A DNA stretch of 64,000 bases from NCBI GenBank assembly GCA_947498935.1, contig CANMMM010000001.1, forward strand, positions 342,897 to 406,896. Direction: 5' to 3'. The translations under genes and the position numbers were made by a program. The stretch comes from an uncultured Aquimarina sp. Lineage in GTDB: Bacteria; Bacteroidota; Bacteroidia; Flavobacteriales; Flavobacteriaceae. Below are positions 28,514-38,918 of this stretch, in pieces; the stretch's first letter is position 1; each line of letters starts with the position of its first letter. The notes below the pieces were generated by a model, which was given only the letters and a program-made list of their open reading frames with translations, did no database searches and was not told where the DNA came from.

Positions 28514-29446
28514 ATGAAAACATCCTTTTATAGTCATGGTAAATTATTAGTTACCGCAGAATACTTGGTATTAGATAATGTACCTGCATTAGCACTACCT
28601 ACTAAAAAAGGACAATGGTTACATGTAGAAACAAATGACCTAGGCTATATACATTGGAGAAGTTTAGACGAACAACACAACTGCTGGTTCGAAACTGTAT
28701 TAGAAGTAAAAAACAATAGGATTACAAAACGTATAGATGCTTTAGAAAACAAAGAAGCTACAGCCATTACACAAACACTTCTAGACATTATAAACACAGC
28801 TAAACAACTAAACGCTGACTTCTTAACCACCAACCAAGGATATACGATTACGACACAGCTCGAATTCAATCGTCATTGGGGATTAGGATCCTCCTCCACC
28901 TTAATTAATAACATTGCGCAATGGGCTGCTGTAAATCCTTTTACATTATTAAACCAGAGTTTTGGCGGAAGCGGTTATGATATTGCTTGTGCACAGCATG
29001 ACACCCCTATACTGTATCAAAGAAATGGAGACAGCCCTAAAATTAAGCAGCTACAATTTTCACCCGCTTTTAAAGATCGTCTTTTTTTTGTGTATCGTAA
29101 TCAAAAACAAAATAGCAAAGACTCTATACGACAATATCGATCTTTGCCCAACAATACCATTCATGATGCCGCACGCCAATGTCTGGAAATTACAGAAGCA
29201 ATCATCGCTAATGATGATTTCTCTACATTCGAATCACTGATTCGAGCGCATGAGGGATTAATTTCTAATATCATTAAAACCCCTACGGTACAATCTCAGT
29301 ACTTTTCGGATTATAAAGGCGCTATTAAAAGCCTCGGTGGATGGGGTGGAGATTTTATACTTACTACTGGTACCAAAACAGAGATGGAGTATTTCTACAC
29401 TAAAGGATATACAACAATTATCCCCTATACCGATATGATCTTTTAG
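28514..29446 (+). CDS. GYDIA-family GHMP kinase (mevalonate pathway candidate)
   Basis: GHMP-superfamily kinase; the literal GYDIA motif is in GGSGYDIACAQ near residues 154-164 and the phosphate-binding loop is WGLGSSSTL near 122-130. The N-terminus SHGKLLVTAEYLVLDNVPALALPT matches mevalonate/phosphomevalonate kinases. Start taken at ATG 28514 (MKTSFYSHGK, 310 residues), not the TTG 12 bases earlier. Context right behind HMG-CoA reductase suggests it phosphorylates mevalonate or a later intermediate; which one is not shown by sequence. Confidence 0.85.
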   Translation: MKTSFYSHGKLLVTAEYLVLDNVPALALPTKKGQWLHVETNDLGYIHWRSLDEQHNCWFETVLEVKNNRITKRIDALENKEATAITQTLLDIINTAKQLNADFLTTNQGYTITTQLEFNRHWGLGSSSTLINNIAQWAAVNPFTLLNQSFGGSGYDIACAQHDTPILYQRNGDSPKIKQLQFSPAFKDRLFFVYRNQKQNSKDSIRQYRSLPNNTIHDAARQCLEITEAIIANDDFSTFESLIRAHEGLISNIIKTPTVQSQYFSDYKGAIKSLGGWGGDFILTTGTKTEMEYFYTKGYTTIIPYTDMIF

Positions 29447-29570
29447 CTCCTATCAAGCCACATCTATCATAGCAATTCAACATAATTTCTATACGATCTG
29501 TCATAGTCTAAAAAACATAGTGTGTGCAATACTATTGTTCAAAAAGTCACGTTTACTAGTAATATAGTAT

Positions 29571-29724
29571 AAACTTGACTTGTTCTTTTCCCTAAAAAAA
29601 TGACTTAAATTCAACTGTATTTCATTACTTTTTTATCTGTAGCGATCCTACGAATTTCAAAAAAGTGCATTATCCAGTCAAATTTCTTCTCATTTTCGGT
29701 TTAAAACAAAGAGTTAAGATGACC
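29571..29724 (+). repeat. MITE-like element N, copy 2 (decayed)
   Basis: Aligns to copy 1 through TCTTTTCCCTAAAAAA near the left end, the GTAGCGATCCTACG core, TTATCCAGTCAAATTTCTTC and CTCATTTTCGGT. The inverted ends are damaged: the left lacks the CATCTT block and the right reads GAGTTAAGATGACC. Confidence 0.65.
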
Positions 29725-30612
29725 ACAATAGATAAAAAATACTGTCAGCATTGCATTAAAACACAATTCTTTTTTAACATAAAAAATTGTTAAAAAATAC
29801 ACCTCTATACTTCTTTTAATAGTTTAAAGCGTCTTTTTTTTCTTAACAAACTACATCTTTTTTATTTAAAACATCCAGAAGACACACCCTTTAAACATAG
29901 GTATACAATATACATCATTGATACAAAAGAGAAGATTATCATATGCTACCATTAGCAAATCTGTAGCATACCTAAAATAATACCTACCTCATTCCTTATT
30001 AAGCAACAACGCTTTCTACAAAAAAACACAAGTATCAGTAAATCAAAATATAAGAATCAAACAATGACCAAAAGTTGCTAGCAACAGCCTACAATTAACC
30101 TGTATTTTTGTTAGTATTGACATCTTTAGTACAGTAACCATGTTGCAAGTAGTACCATCAAATTATAATGCCTCATCACTACTATTCATCTCTAAAAAAA
30201 GAACACTTAGCCTTTACGCAAACCTATATGTATATTCTTTCTGTAAATCGAGGTTCTTAAACTCTAGAAAACCAATAAGAATTGAAAACAAATTTGGATG
30301 TTAATAGAATGCAATAAATAAGGAAAACCTTTACAAATCTTTTTCATTTTTCACTAAAACACTTATTTATTTACAACAGCAAAAGTCAAATTTATATATA
30401 TTACGCAGTCAAAAATTGTATTTTTTTATTTACAAAATCTATACTGAAAGTTTTTTAGACAAAAAGCAGTCTAATAACACAATAAACATAACTTATTGAT
30501 AAACAGTTTTTTAATTAGAAAAAAGCAAAGTATTTACAAAAACTTTAACTATTAATTATACTTTAAAAAAAATGTTAAGATATAGCTGATCATTTTTATA
30601 TGCTTTTAGCGT

Positions 30613-30620
30613 TAAATTTG
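30613..30620 (+). promoter_or_regulatory. Candidate -7 element of the GH9 gene
   Basis: TAAATTTG is an exact TAnnTTTG match, 36 bases before the ATG at 30657. No good -33 partner is evident. Confidence 0.45.
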
Positions 30621-30656
30621 TAAGCATAAAACCCAAATTATACATAAAATTCGTAT

Positions 30657-33176
30657 ATGAAACATTTGTCCCTATTTTTTGTTACTACCTTGTTAGTAAT
30701 GTTTAGCCAAACAGGAATAAGTCAAATTATCTACAGTGATAATTTTGATCATAGCAATTTAACAATCGAACCAACTACCAATGTAACCCCTACGCTGTCT
30801 AACAATAATCTGACACTAAGTGGAAATGGATCTACTGAGGCTTTTGAAGCTATTGGATACGCCATCCACAACGAAGGAACTGGTATTAATATCAATGTAC
30901 AATCATCACCTGTATTGTACATCAGAGCTAAAGGTACCAACAACCCTCTGTTTAGAATTGATATGCAAGATGAAGGTGGATTTACAACTAACAACCAAAC
31001 AACTTCAATAGAGCTTACTGAAAATTTCCAAACCTTTGAATTAAATTTCACTAATAAGTTTCAAGATGGTGGTTTCGGTGGACCTTGTGCAAAAGAAGAT
31101 GCTCCATGCCCTGTAGACCCTACTAACATCAAGCAATTGTTATTTTTTATCCAACCTAATATTGGAAATTATAACGGAACTATCGAAATCGACTGGATTT
31201 CTATAGGCGCTTCATTAGACGCTCCTTCGGTTCCTACAGAATTTGATATTCGTTACAACCAAGTATCGTATTTAACTGGCAGAGATAAATTCATCAACAT
31301 TGTAACTTACCAAAATACTTTTGCAGATAAAAGTTACTCTGTTACAAATAGTCAAGGAACTGAAATACTTTCTGGAACTACTAGTGCATCTAGATTTTGG
31401 GATGATTCCAGAGAACATATCGCTACAGTAGATGTATCTTCTATCGACACCGAAGGTACATACACCTTTTCTATAGCAGAAAAGCAAATCGATTTTAAAG
31501 TTAGCAAAGACGGGTATGCCGATCTTAGAGAAGAAACGTTTAAATATTACTACTACAACAGAGCTTCTACAGCTCTAGATGCAGCACATGCTGGACAATA
31601 TGCACGTCCTGCTGGACACCCTGATACCAGAGTATTTGTACACTCTAGCGCAGCATCAGCTGCAAGACCAGAGGGATTTGAAATCTCTTCTCCAAAAGGA
31701 TGGTATGATGCAGGAGATTACAATAAATACATTGTAAACAGTGGTATCAGTACGTATACACTATTAGCTGCTTACGAGCATTATAAAGAATATTACGACA
31801 AAACTACATTCTCTATCCCAGAAGAAGGAGGAAACATCCCAGACATCTTAGACGAAACGATTTGGAATCTAGATTGGATGCTAACCATGCAAGACCCTAA
31901 TGATGGAGGTGTATACCATAAATTAACAGACAAGTTATTCTCTGCTAATGTAATGCCGAATGGATATACTGCAGATAGATTTGTTGTACAAAAAACCACT
32001 TCTGCAGCCTTAAACTTTGCTGCTGTAACAGCCGTAGCTTCTCGTTTATTCAAAGAATTCGAAGCAGACAAGCCTGGATATAGCTTACAGCTTTTACAAG
32101 CATCAGAAAGCGCTTATGCATGGGCAAAAGCCAACCCTTCTATTTTTTATGTACAACCAGATGATATCAAAACAGGAGAATACGGAGATAGAAATGTAAA
32201 TGATGAATTCCAATGGGCTGCTGTAGAATTATTTATTACTACTAAGCAGAATGTATACAAAAACGACATTGATGTAAATAATATTTTCGGAGGCGTTCCT
32301 GAGTGGCCTTACGTATCGCCACTAGCACTAGTGTCTATTGCACATCACAATTCTTCATTAGCTGCTGCTTCAATCAATGTACAACCTACAAATAAGCAAT
32401 TAACCGACACTGCAGATGAAATCAGAGATGCGATCAACGGATCTCCGATGAAAGTAGGTATGAATGGTTCTTTCAAAAGCTTTGTATGGGGTAGTAATGG
32501 TAATGCAGGAAACCAATTATTTATATTGATCCGTGCTTTTGAACTAACAGGAGATGAGTCGTATCTAGATGCAGCCTTTGTAGGTATGGATTATATATTC
32601 GGACGTAACGGAACAGGATTTTCATTCGTTACAGGGTTTGGAGACAAAACACCACAAAACCCACACCACAGAATCTCATTTGCAGATGGTATTGATGCCC
32701 CTTTACCTGGAATGATTGTAGGTGGCCCACAACCTGGCCAAGAAGACAATGAAGCTGGTAGATGCCCAGGATACCCTAATAATAATCCTGCAAGCTCATA
32801 CCTAGATGAATATTGTTCTTTCTCTACCAATGAGATTACGATTAACTGGAATGCTCCATTAGTATACGTTATGAATGCATTACATTTCTACCAAAATGAA
32901 GAAAACATCTTATCGGTAGATGATGTAACCACACCCTCTGAAGAATTAGTTAGTGTATATCCTAACCCTACGAATAATGTTTTAAATATTAGAGTCGCTA
33001 GCAATGTAGGAGATGCCTCTGTAACACTATACAATGTACAAGGAAAGCAATTACATACACAAAGCGTAGAAAGCAATATCACAAGACTTGAAATTGCAAA
33101 TATGACCGCAGGTATATATGTAGCTAAAATTGTTGCCGATAACAAAACATACATAAAGAAAATCATAAAAAATTAA
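30657..33176 (+). CDS. Secreted GH9 endoglucanase with T9SS sorting domain
   Basis: Glycoside hydrolase family 9, acting on cellulose or related beta-1,4-glucans outside the cell. Order in 839 residues: signal peptide (1-22), a beta-sandwich carbohydrate-binding-like module (about 25-190), CelD_N Ig-like domain (about 195-285), GH9 catalytic domain (about 290-750), and a T9SS type A sorting domain (about 765-839, VYPNPTNNVLNI ... GIYVAKI ... KKIIKN). Catalytic Asp pair lies in GWYDAGDYNKY near 347-357, the HHR motif near 668, and the proton donor Glu in FSTNEITINWNAPL near 725. It has its own promoter and no neighbouring glycan genes, so it is not part of a PUL here. Confidence 0.93.
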   Translation: MKHLSLFFVTTLLVMFSQTGISQIIYSDNFDHSNLTIEPTTNVTPTLSNNNLTLSGNGSTEAFEAIGYAIHNEGTGININVQSSPVLYIRAKGTNNPLFRIDMQDEGGFTTNNQTTSIELTENFQTFELNFTNKFQDGGFGGPCAKEDAPCPVDPTNIKQLLFFIQPNIGNYNGTIEIDWISIGASLDAPSVPTEFDIRYNQVSYLTGRDKFINIVTYQNTFADKSYSVTNSQGTEILSGTTSASRFWDDSREHIATVDVSSIDTEGTYTFSIAEKQIDFKVSKDGYADLREETFKYYYYNRASTALDAAHAGQYARPAGHPDTRVFVHSSAASAARPEGFEISSPKGWYDAGDYNKYIVNSGISTYTLLAAYEHYKEYYDKTTFSIPEEGGNIPDILDETIWNLDWMLTMQDPNDGGVYHKLTDKLFSANVMPNGYTADRFVVQKTTSAALNFAAVTAVASRLFKEFEADKPGYSLQLLQASESAYAWAKANPSIFYVQPDDIKTGEYGDRNVNDEFQWAAVELFITTKQNVYKNDIDVNNIFGGVPEWPYVSPLALVSIAHHNSSLAAASINVQPTNKQLTDTADEIRDAINGSPMKVGMNGSFKSFVWGSNGNAGNQLFILIRAFELTGDESYLDAAFVGMDYIFGRNGTGFSFVTGFGDKTPQNPHHRISFADGIDAPLPGMIVGGPQPGQEDNEAGRCPGYPNNNPASSYLDEYCSFSTNEITINWNAPLVYVMNALHFYQNEENILSVDDVTTPSEELVSVYPNPTNNVLNIRVASNVGDASVTLYNVQGKQLHTQSVESNITRLEIANMTAGIYVAKIVADNKTYIKKIIKN

Positions 33177-33348
33177 TTCAAAGGAACACCCTTTTTCATA
33201 ACTGCTTTTCTAATTCATCATACGCGATTTAGAAAAGCTATGCAAACACATGCCGCGCTGATCTTCTGATGCAAATACACCACGCCCCAGTGATTATTTG
33301 TATCAACACCCCAGAAGTTCAATGCGGCATTTTGTCGTTTTTATAGTT

Positions 33349-33437
33349 GGGCGTTACCCAAAGGGTCGGGCTTTCCGCTCCAATTCCTCGCTCCTCCTTA
33401 GGTCGGGCTGTGGGATTTCCACTGCAATCCCTAACGC
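33349..33437 (+). repeat. 3'-end structured element, subtype B, copy 1
   Basis: 89 bp, GGGCGTTACCCAAAGGGTCG to ATCCCTAACGC, same strand as the GH9 gene and 172 bases behind its stop. GCGTT/AACGC ends pair. Inner hairpin GCTC (33390-33393) with GGGC (33405-33408), including a G-U pair; further CTGTGGGATTTCCAC gives a small stem. Confidence 0.8.
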
Positions 33438-33690
33438 AAAAAAACTGCCCCATACCTCACATACCTGATCAGCACCTCAGATTTCGTTTTTAATTAGCAC
33501 CTTTATTCCAACCCCTACAGTCAAACCCGCAGAAAACAAAGCTACAGTGACCAAAGAAGTAAAACAAGCTGGCCCTAAAATCTAGTAAACACTGCTTATG
33601 CCTACCCAAAAAACACTGTCTGTTGCATATCTCCATATTGCCCCAAAACAAACACATGGAGAGGCTTACAGACACTAAATTTTGGACGCA

Positions 33691-33723
33691 AAAAAGCCTT
33701 TAGACTCACATCTAAAGGCTTTT
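33691..33723 (-). terminator. Intrinsic terminator of odhAB
   Basis: AAAAAGCCTTTAGA and TCTAAAGGCTTTT form a 13-bp stem with a 6-base loop, 37 bases behind the odhB stop; on the minus strand it ends in a T-run. It could act both ways. Confidence 0.8.
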
Positions 33724-33760
33724 ATACATACATACTTAAGTTGGTTAAACAGACATATAT

Positions 33761-34966
33761 CTATAACTCTAATGCTTTGGTAATAGCTCCATCCATTAAT
33801 AATTCTACAGGGTTTTCTAACGCTTCTTTTACTGCTACTAAGAAACCTACTGACTCTTTACCGTCAATGATTCTATGATCATAAGAAAGTGCTACATACA
33901 TAATAGGAGCTACCACGATCTGTCCATCTCTAACGATAGGGCGCTCTACAATGTTATGCATTCCTAAAATAGCACTTTGTGGCGGATTAATAATTGGCGT
34001 AGACAGCATACTACCGAACACACCCCCATTGGTAATTGTAAAGGTACCTCCAGTCATTTCATCTACAGTAATTTGTCCATCTCTAGCTCTGAGAGCCAAT
34101 CGTTTTACTTCGGATTCTACCCCTCTAAAACTTAGGTTCTCTGCATTTCTAATCACTGGCACCATCAATCCTTTCGGCCCAGAAACGGCAATACTTATAT
34201 CTTGAAAATCGTAAGAGATCATCTCCTTACCATCGATCATGGAATTCACTGCTGGATACATTTTAAGCGCTCTTACACATGCTAGCGTAAAGAACGACAT
34301 AAATCCTAACCCAATACCATGTCGTGCTTTAAAAGCCTCTTTATATTCTTTTCTAAGATCGAATATCGGCTGCATATCTACTTCATTAAAAGTAGTTAGC
34401 ATGGCTGTTTCATTCTTTACAGATACCAAACGCTCTGCTACTTTACGACGCAACATGGATAATTTCTTTCTAGACTCTCCTCTACTTCCTAATCCAGGAG
34501 TACCCATTGCTGGTTTTGCATTGATCGCATCCGATTTAGTAATACGTCCGTCTTTTCCAGTTCCTTGCACTTGTGCTGGGTTAATATCTTTTTCTGCCAA
34601 TACTTTCTTAGCTGCTGGAGATGCTGTACCCGTAGCATATGTCGCAGTAGGCGCTGGTGCTACTGGTTTTTCTTCTTTCGTTTCTACTGGAGCTGGTGCT
34701 GCTGCTTCCGCTTCACCTGCTGGTTTTGCCGCATCTGTATCAATCAAACATACTACTTCTCCCACTGCAACTGCATCACCTTCTTCTGCCTTCAGTGTAA
34801 TGATACCACTAGCCTCTGCAGGAAGCTCTAAAGTAGCCTTATCACTATCTACTTCTGCTATTGCCTGATCTTTTTCTACGTAATCACCACTCTCTACAAG
34901 CCACTGAGCAATTTCTACTTCTGTTATTGATTCTCCTGGCGAAGGGACTTTCATTTCTAAAGCCAT
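33761..34966 (-). CDS. odhB: Dihydrolipoamide succinyltransferase, E2 of 2-oxoglutarate dehydrogenase
   Basis: Transfers the succinyl group from lipoate to CoA in the TCA cycle. Residues 1-78 form one lipoyl domain with the modified Lys43 in VDSDKATLE; an Ala/Pro-rich linker follows (about 80-110), then the E1/E3-binding domain (about 113-148, [12 protein letters not shown] ... GRITKSDAI) and the acyltransferase core (about 170-401) with catalytic YDHRIIDG near 371. The 401 residues fit. It lies 57 bases behind the E1 gene. Confidence 0.95.
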   Translation of the reverse strand: MALEMKVPSPGESITEVEIAQWLVESGDYVEKDQAIAEVDSDKATLELPAEASGIITLKAEEGDAVAVGEVVCLIDTDAAKPAGEAEAAAPAPVETKEEKPVAPAPTATYATGTASPAAKKVLAEKDINPAQVQGTGKDGRITKSDAINAKPAMGTPGLGSRGESRKKLSMLRRKVAERLVSVKNETAMLTTFNEVDMQPIFDLRKEYKEAFKARHGIGLGFMSFFTLACVRALKMYPAVNSMIDGKEMISYDFQDISIAVSGPKGLMVPVIRNAENLSFRGVESEVKRLALRARDGQITVDEMTGGTFTITNGGVFGSMLSTPIINPPQSAILGMHNIVERPIVRDGQIVVAPIMYVALSYDHRIIDGKESVGFLVAVKEALENPVELLMDGAITKALEL

Positions 34967-35023
34967 AATTCAAAATTTATTTTGATATCACTTGCGTGAA
35001 AATATCGCTAATTTATATGTTTT

Positions 35024-37810
35024 TTATTTCTTTTTTCTTTTCTGATTGTCTTTTGCGCTATCAAACACAAAGTCAATCACCTCTTGATGTCTACGCTTAG
35101 ATCGTGTAGCACTTCCTGCTGCAGGAGCTCCATAAGGTCTTCTACTAGCGAATCTAAATGTCTTAGCAGTATCATAGTGCATTAAAATATGACTTAATGC
35201 CCCCATATTACGTGGTTCTTCTTGCGCCCATACTACATCTGCTGCTTTGTACTTAGCAATAATAGCATCCATTTCTTCTACAGGAAGTGGAAATAATTGC
35301 TCTACACGCACCAATGCGACATCCTTTCTATCAATCTTAGCACGCTCTTTATACAAATCATAATAGAACTTACCTGTACAGAATACTAATGTCTTTACGT
35401 CTTTAGCTTTAACTGTAGTATCATCTATGGTAGTTTGGAAACCTCCAGTAGTAAAATCTTCGATAGAAGACACCACCTGATCATCCCTTAGTAAACTTTT
35501 AGGTGTAAAAACAATTAATGGTTTTCTATACCCTGCTTTCATCTGTCTTCTCAGCAAGTGAAACATATTAGCAGGAGTAGACACATCAGCTACAAACATA
35601 TTATCCTTGGCACACAATTGCAGGTATCTTTCCATACGAGCTGATGAATGTTCTGCTCCTTGGCCTTCATAACCGTGAGGCAATAACATGACCAAACCAT
35701 TCTGTAATTTCCATTTGTCCTCAGCAGAAGATATGTACTGATCAATCATGATCTGCGCTCCATTACTAAAGTCTCCAAATTGTGCTTCCCAAATGGTTAA
35801 CGTATTCGGACTAGCCATAGCGTAGCCATAGTCGAATCCTAAAACACCATATTCCGAAAGGAATGAATTATAAATATAGAAATCTCCTTGCTCACCCTCT
35901 AGGTTGTTAAGCAACAATACTTCTTCTTCACTATCTTCTACTTTGATCACTGCATGTCTATGCGAAAATGTTCCTCTTTCTACATCTTGCCCTGACATAC
36001 GTACATCGTACCCTTCTTTGAGTAACGCAGCATACGCCAGTAACTCTCCCATGGACCAATCGAGCTTATCGGTTTCGAAGAACATTTCATGTCGCTTCTC
36101 TACAATTTTTTGTATTTTTCTCAGGAATTTTTTGTCTTCTGGTAATTTCGTGATCACCTCTGCAATGGCCGTTAACCTTTCCTTAGAAAAAGTAGTATCT
36201 ACGGCCTCCATCATTTCGTCTTCCTGTACGCGTACAAAACCATCCCATTCATCTTGCATGAATGGAGTAATTACTGTTTTTTCTTGTTTTCTAGAATCTT
36301 CTAATTCCTCTTCTAAAGATGCTTTATACGCAGTTTCTAATTGCTTTACATACCCTTGATCAATGATCCCTTCTGCAATCAGTTTGTCTGCATAAATATC
36401 TCTTGGGTTTTTATGTTTTGCAATTGCTTTATACAACTTAGGCTGTGTAAAACGCGGTTCATCCCCTTCATTATGTCCATATTTACGGTATCCTAATAAA
36501 TCTATAAATACGTCACGACCGAAGTTCATTCTAAAGTCTAATGCAAAATTAGCAGCATGTACCACCGCCTCTGCATCATCTGAATTAACATGTAATACAG
36601 GCGACAGAGTAACCTTAGCAACATCAGTACAATAGGTAGAAGAACGTGCATCTAAGTAATTAGTCGTAAAACCAATCTGGTTATTTACTATGATATGAAT
36701 CGTTCCTCCTGTTTTGTACCCGTCTAACTGTGCCATTTGCACAATCTCATAAACGAGTCCTTGTCCTGCTACAGCAGCATCTCCATGCACTACTATTGGT
36801 AGCACTTGTGATATATCTTCTTTATAATGTTTATCTTGTTTCGCTCTAGTAATACCTTCTACTACCGCTCCTACGGTTTCTAAGTGCGATGGATTAGGAG
36901 CTATATTCATGTTAATAGCCTTTCCTGTAGCTGATGATCGCTTAGCGGTCCAACCTAAGTGATATTTTACATCACCATCAAATACAGCTTCTTCATAATC
37001 TTTACCATCAAATTCACTAAAGATATCCTTAGGGCTTTTGCCAAAAATATTGGTCAATGTACTCAGACGTCCTCTATGCGCCATTCCCATCACGAACTCT
37101 TTAACACCTAAATCTGCTGCTTTTTCTACCAAAGCATCTAACGCAGGGATCAAAGACTCTCCTCCTTCTAGTGAAAATCGTTTCTGCCCTACATATTTTG
37201 TATGCAAAAAGCTTTCGAAAGAAACTGCTTGATTCAGTTTTTCTAAGATATGTTTTTTCTGATCCGCAGAGAACTTAGTACGGTTGGTATTAAAATCTAT
37301 ACGACTTTGTATCCATTCGCGTTCTTCTGGATTACGTATATACATATATTCTATACCTATAGCATCGCAATAGATTTGCTCTAGATGTACAATAATATTA
37401 CTTAGTGTATTAGGCCCAATACCTATAATTTCTCCTGCATTGAACACCGTATTGAGGTCTGCTTGGCTCAATCCAAAATTTTCTACACTTAATGTAGGTG
37501 TATATTGCCTCCTATCTCTAACAGGATTGGTTTTGGTAAATAAATGTCCTCTAGTCCTATATGCATCTATAAGACGAACTACCTGAAATTCTTTTTGAAC
37601 ATTTTCAGGCACTACTATAGACTCTCCAGAAGATTTTTCTACGTATACTATTTCTTCAGAACCATCGGCTGCGCTTTCTAACCCGAAATCAAATCCTTGA
37701 AAAAACGCTCTCCAACTTGGTTCTACACTGTCGGGGTTTTGCAAATACTGATCGTACAAATCTGCAAAAAATGCGGTATTAGCCGCATTCAAAAATGAAT
37801 ATTTATCCAT
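35024..37810 (-). CDS. sucA: 2-oxoglutarate dehydrogenase E1 component
   Basis: Thiamine diphosphate-dependent decarboxylase of the TCA cycle. The N-terminal helix with FFADLYDQYLQNPDSVEPSWRAFF (about 14-37) binds the complex; the core shows GMAHRGRLSTLTN near 246-258, PSHLETVGAVVEG near 312, HGDAAVAGQG near 345, and the DVFIDLLGYRKYGHNEGDEP stretch near 436-455 which carries the ThDP/Mg site. The C-terminal part ends with the usual RPYGAPAAGSATRSKRRHQ pattern. 928 residues fit. A -7 motif lies at 37851-37858 on the minus strand. Confidence 0.96.
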   Translation of the reverse strand: MDKYSFLNAANTAFFADLYDQYLQNPDSVEPSWRAFFQGFDFGLESAADGSEEIVYVEKSSGESIVVPENVQKEFQVVRLIDAYRTRGHLFTKTNPVRDRRQYTPTLSVENFGLSQADLNTVFNAGEIIGIGPNTLSNIIVHLEQIYCDAIGIEYMYIRNPEEREWIQSRIDFNTNRTKFSADQKKHILEKLNQAVSFESFLHTKYVGQKRFSLEGGESLIPALDALVEKAADLGVKEFVMGMAHRGRLSTLTNIFGKSPKDIFSEFDGKDYEEAVFDGDVKYHLGWTAKRSSATGKAINMNIAPNPSHLETVGAVVEGITRAKQDKHYKEDISQVLPIVVHGDAAVAGQGLVYEIVQMAQLDGYKTGGTIHIIVNNQIGFTTNYLDARSSTYCTDVAKVTLSPVLHVNSDDAEAVVHAANFALDFRMNFGRDVFIDLLGYRKYGHNEGDEPRFTQPKLYKAIAKHKNPRDIYADKLIAEGIIDQGYVKQLETAYKASLEEELEDSRKQEKTVITPFMQDEWDGFVRVQEDEMMEAVDTTFSKERLTAIAEVITKLPEDKKFLRKIQKIVEKRHEMFFETDKLDWSMGELLAYAALLKEGYDVRMSGQDVERGTFSHRHAVIKVEDSEEEVLLLNNLEGEQGDFYIYNSFLSEYGVLGFDYGYAMASPNTLTIWEAQFGDFSNGAQIMIDQYISSAEDKWKLQNGLVMLLPHGYEGQGAEHSSARMERYLQLCAKDNMFVADVSTPANMFHLLRRQMKAGYRKPLIVFTPKSLLRDDQVVSSIEDFTTGGFQTTIDDTTVKAKDVKTLVFCTGKFYYDLYKERAKIDRKDVALVRVEQLFPLPVEEMDAIIAKYKAADVVWAQEEPRNMGALSHILMHYDTAKTFRFASRRPYGAPAAGSATRSKRRHQEVIDFVFDSAKDNQKRKKK

Positions 37811-37850
37811 AAATAAGTACTGAGTTGTATTTTAAAAGGTCAATACTAGA

Positions 37851-37858
37851 CAAAAATA
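37851..37858 (-). promoter_or_regulatory. Candidate -7 element of sucA-odhB
   Basis: On the minus strand TATTTTTG matches TAnnTTTG, 40 bases before the sucA ATG. Confidence 0.4.
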
Positions 37859-37926
37859 CAATAATTACGCTATAATAAACTCTTAATTATTTATATTTAT
37901 TATATCAATTTATTAGAAATTTAACA

Positions 37927-38448
37927 ATGAAACCGCTTCTTTTTCAGAATATCAAATACACTCTATTATTTTTGTTAATTTTATGTTACAACCAACATAA
38001 TCAAGCTCAGGAACAGGACTTTTGGTCTCGTGTACGTTATGGTGGTAATATAGGACTTGGCCTTTCTAACAACACTTTTAGCGCAATAGTAGCACCGTCT
38101 GCGATTTATCGTTTTAGCGAAAAGATAAGCGCAGGAACAGGGATTCATTTTGGCTACACTAACAACGATGCTTTTACTGCCACAAACTATGGAGCTAGCG
38201 TACTCTCCTTGTTCAATCCTATACCTGCGATACAGCTATCTGCTGAATTCGAACAAATGGGCGTAAGTCGTTCCTTAACACTAAATAATGAAAAGGTACG
38301 CGATAATTATTGGTATCCTGCTTTATTCCTAGGCGCAGGTTATCAAATAGGCATGGCCAGTATTGGAATTCGATATGATGTATTATATGACAGTAGTACG
38401 AGTATTTATGGCAGTGCATATGCTCCTTTCGTTAGAGTTTTCTTTTAG
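37927..38448 (+). CDS. Small outer-membrane beta-barrel-like protein
   Basis: 173 residues. A signal peptide (about 1-28, ending NQAQ) is followed by alternating hydrophobic strands with aromatic ends and a C-terminal VRVFF, which fits an eight-strand outer-membrane barrel. No enzyme motif is seen; as I recall, relatives next to sucA carry the misleading name alpha-ketoglutarate decarboxylase, which the sequence does not support. It is divergent from sucA and ends just before a MITE-like copy. Confidence 0.65.
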   Translation: MKPLLFQNIKYTLLFLLILCYNQHNQAQEQDFWSRVRYGGNIGLGLSNNTFSAIVAPSAIYRFSEKISAGTGIHFGYTNNDAFTATNYGASVLSLFNPIPAIQLSAEFEQMGVSRSLTLNNEKVRDNYWYPALFLGAGYQIGMASIGIRYDVLYDSSTSIYGSAYAPFVRVFF

Positions 38449-38918
38449 AGGCTAGAGATATTTTAAACTATTTTTACAATTGTGACTACACAATGACCTT
38501 GTCCACCCCAATTTTGCAATTTTTGGAATTCCGTAGCACTACTATGCAACAAAAATAGCACTGCATTTGGACATCAAAATCTTCAATGCATGCTAAAATT
38601 GAAAAAAAGTATAAACCTCTTCAGAATTCCGCAAACGTTTTCTTTATTTTCTTGTCACAAAGACCAAAAAAATTCCCAAAAAAAATCGCCTAAAAAAGAA
38701 AAACTATTTTCTCTTGGACTTACTGATTTTCAAAAAACTACACTAAAAAAAAGGAAAAAATAAGTTTTTTTTAGGATTAAATTTAAAACATTCTGATACA
38801 AAGCACGTTGTTTATCGGACAAATGATTATGATGGTCTAATTTTCATTTTTTAAACACAAAAAAACACAAAAAAATTACGGTTTATACGTAAATTCACAA
38901 ACTCTAAATCTACTCGTT
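38449..38918. other. AT-rich spacer with MITE-like copy (470 bases)
   Basis: MITE-like copy 4 fills 38456-38623. The rest (38624-38918) is A-rich with no gene or clear signal. Confidence 0.5.
38456..38623 (-). repeat. MITE-like element M, copy 4
   Basis: Core in reverse orientation (GTAGCACTACTATGCAAC), flanked by inverted ends: ATTTTAAACTATTTTTACAA at the left and AATTGAAAAAAAGTATAAAC at the right. It begins only a few bases after the barrel-protein stop. Confidence 0.65.

Larger units (their letters stand above)
29447..30656. other. Long AT-rich spacer before the cellulase gene (1.2 kb)
   Basis: No credible gene on either strand. It holds element N copy 2 (29571-29724), a dyad TTTTTTAACA/TGTTAAAAAA at 29770-29797, and the -7 motif of the cellulase gene at 30613-30620. 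The stretch from 29800 to 30600 is very AT-rich and I see no conserved feature in it. Confidence 0.5.
33177..33760. other. Convergent spacer behind the cellulase gene (584 bases)
   Basis: Contains structured element B copy 1 (33349-33437) and the odhB terminator (33691-33723). In 33440-33680 I see no convincing gene. Confidence 0.5.

Noticed and set aside
29770..29797. TTTTTTAACA/TGTTAAAAAA dyad as a terminator of the GHMP kinase gene
   Set aside because: It is over 320 bases behind the stop, lies past a repeat, and is so AT-rich that chance is likely.
34239..34868. A 209-codon plus-strand open frame opposite odhB
   Set aside because: Ser/Ala/Thr-rich composition is that of a mirror frame of an Ala/Pro/Glu-rich gene; odhB is unmistakable on the other strand.
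37927..38448. Naming this gene alpha-ketoglutarate decarboxylase because it adjoins sucA
   Set aside because: The protein has a signal peptide and barrel-like strands and no thiamine diphosphate motif.
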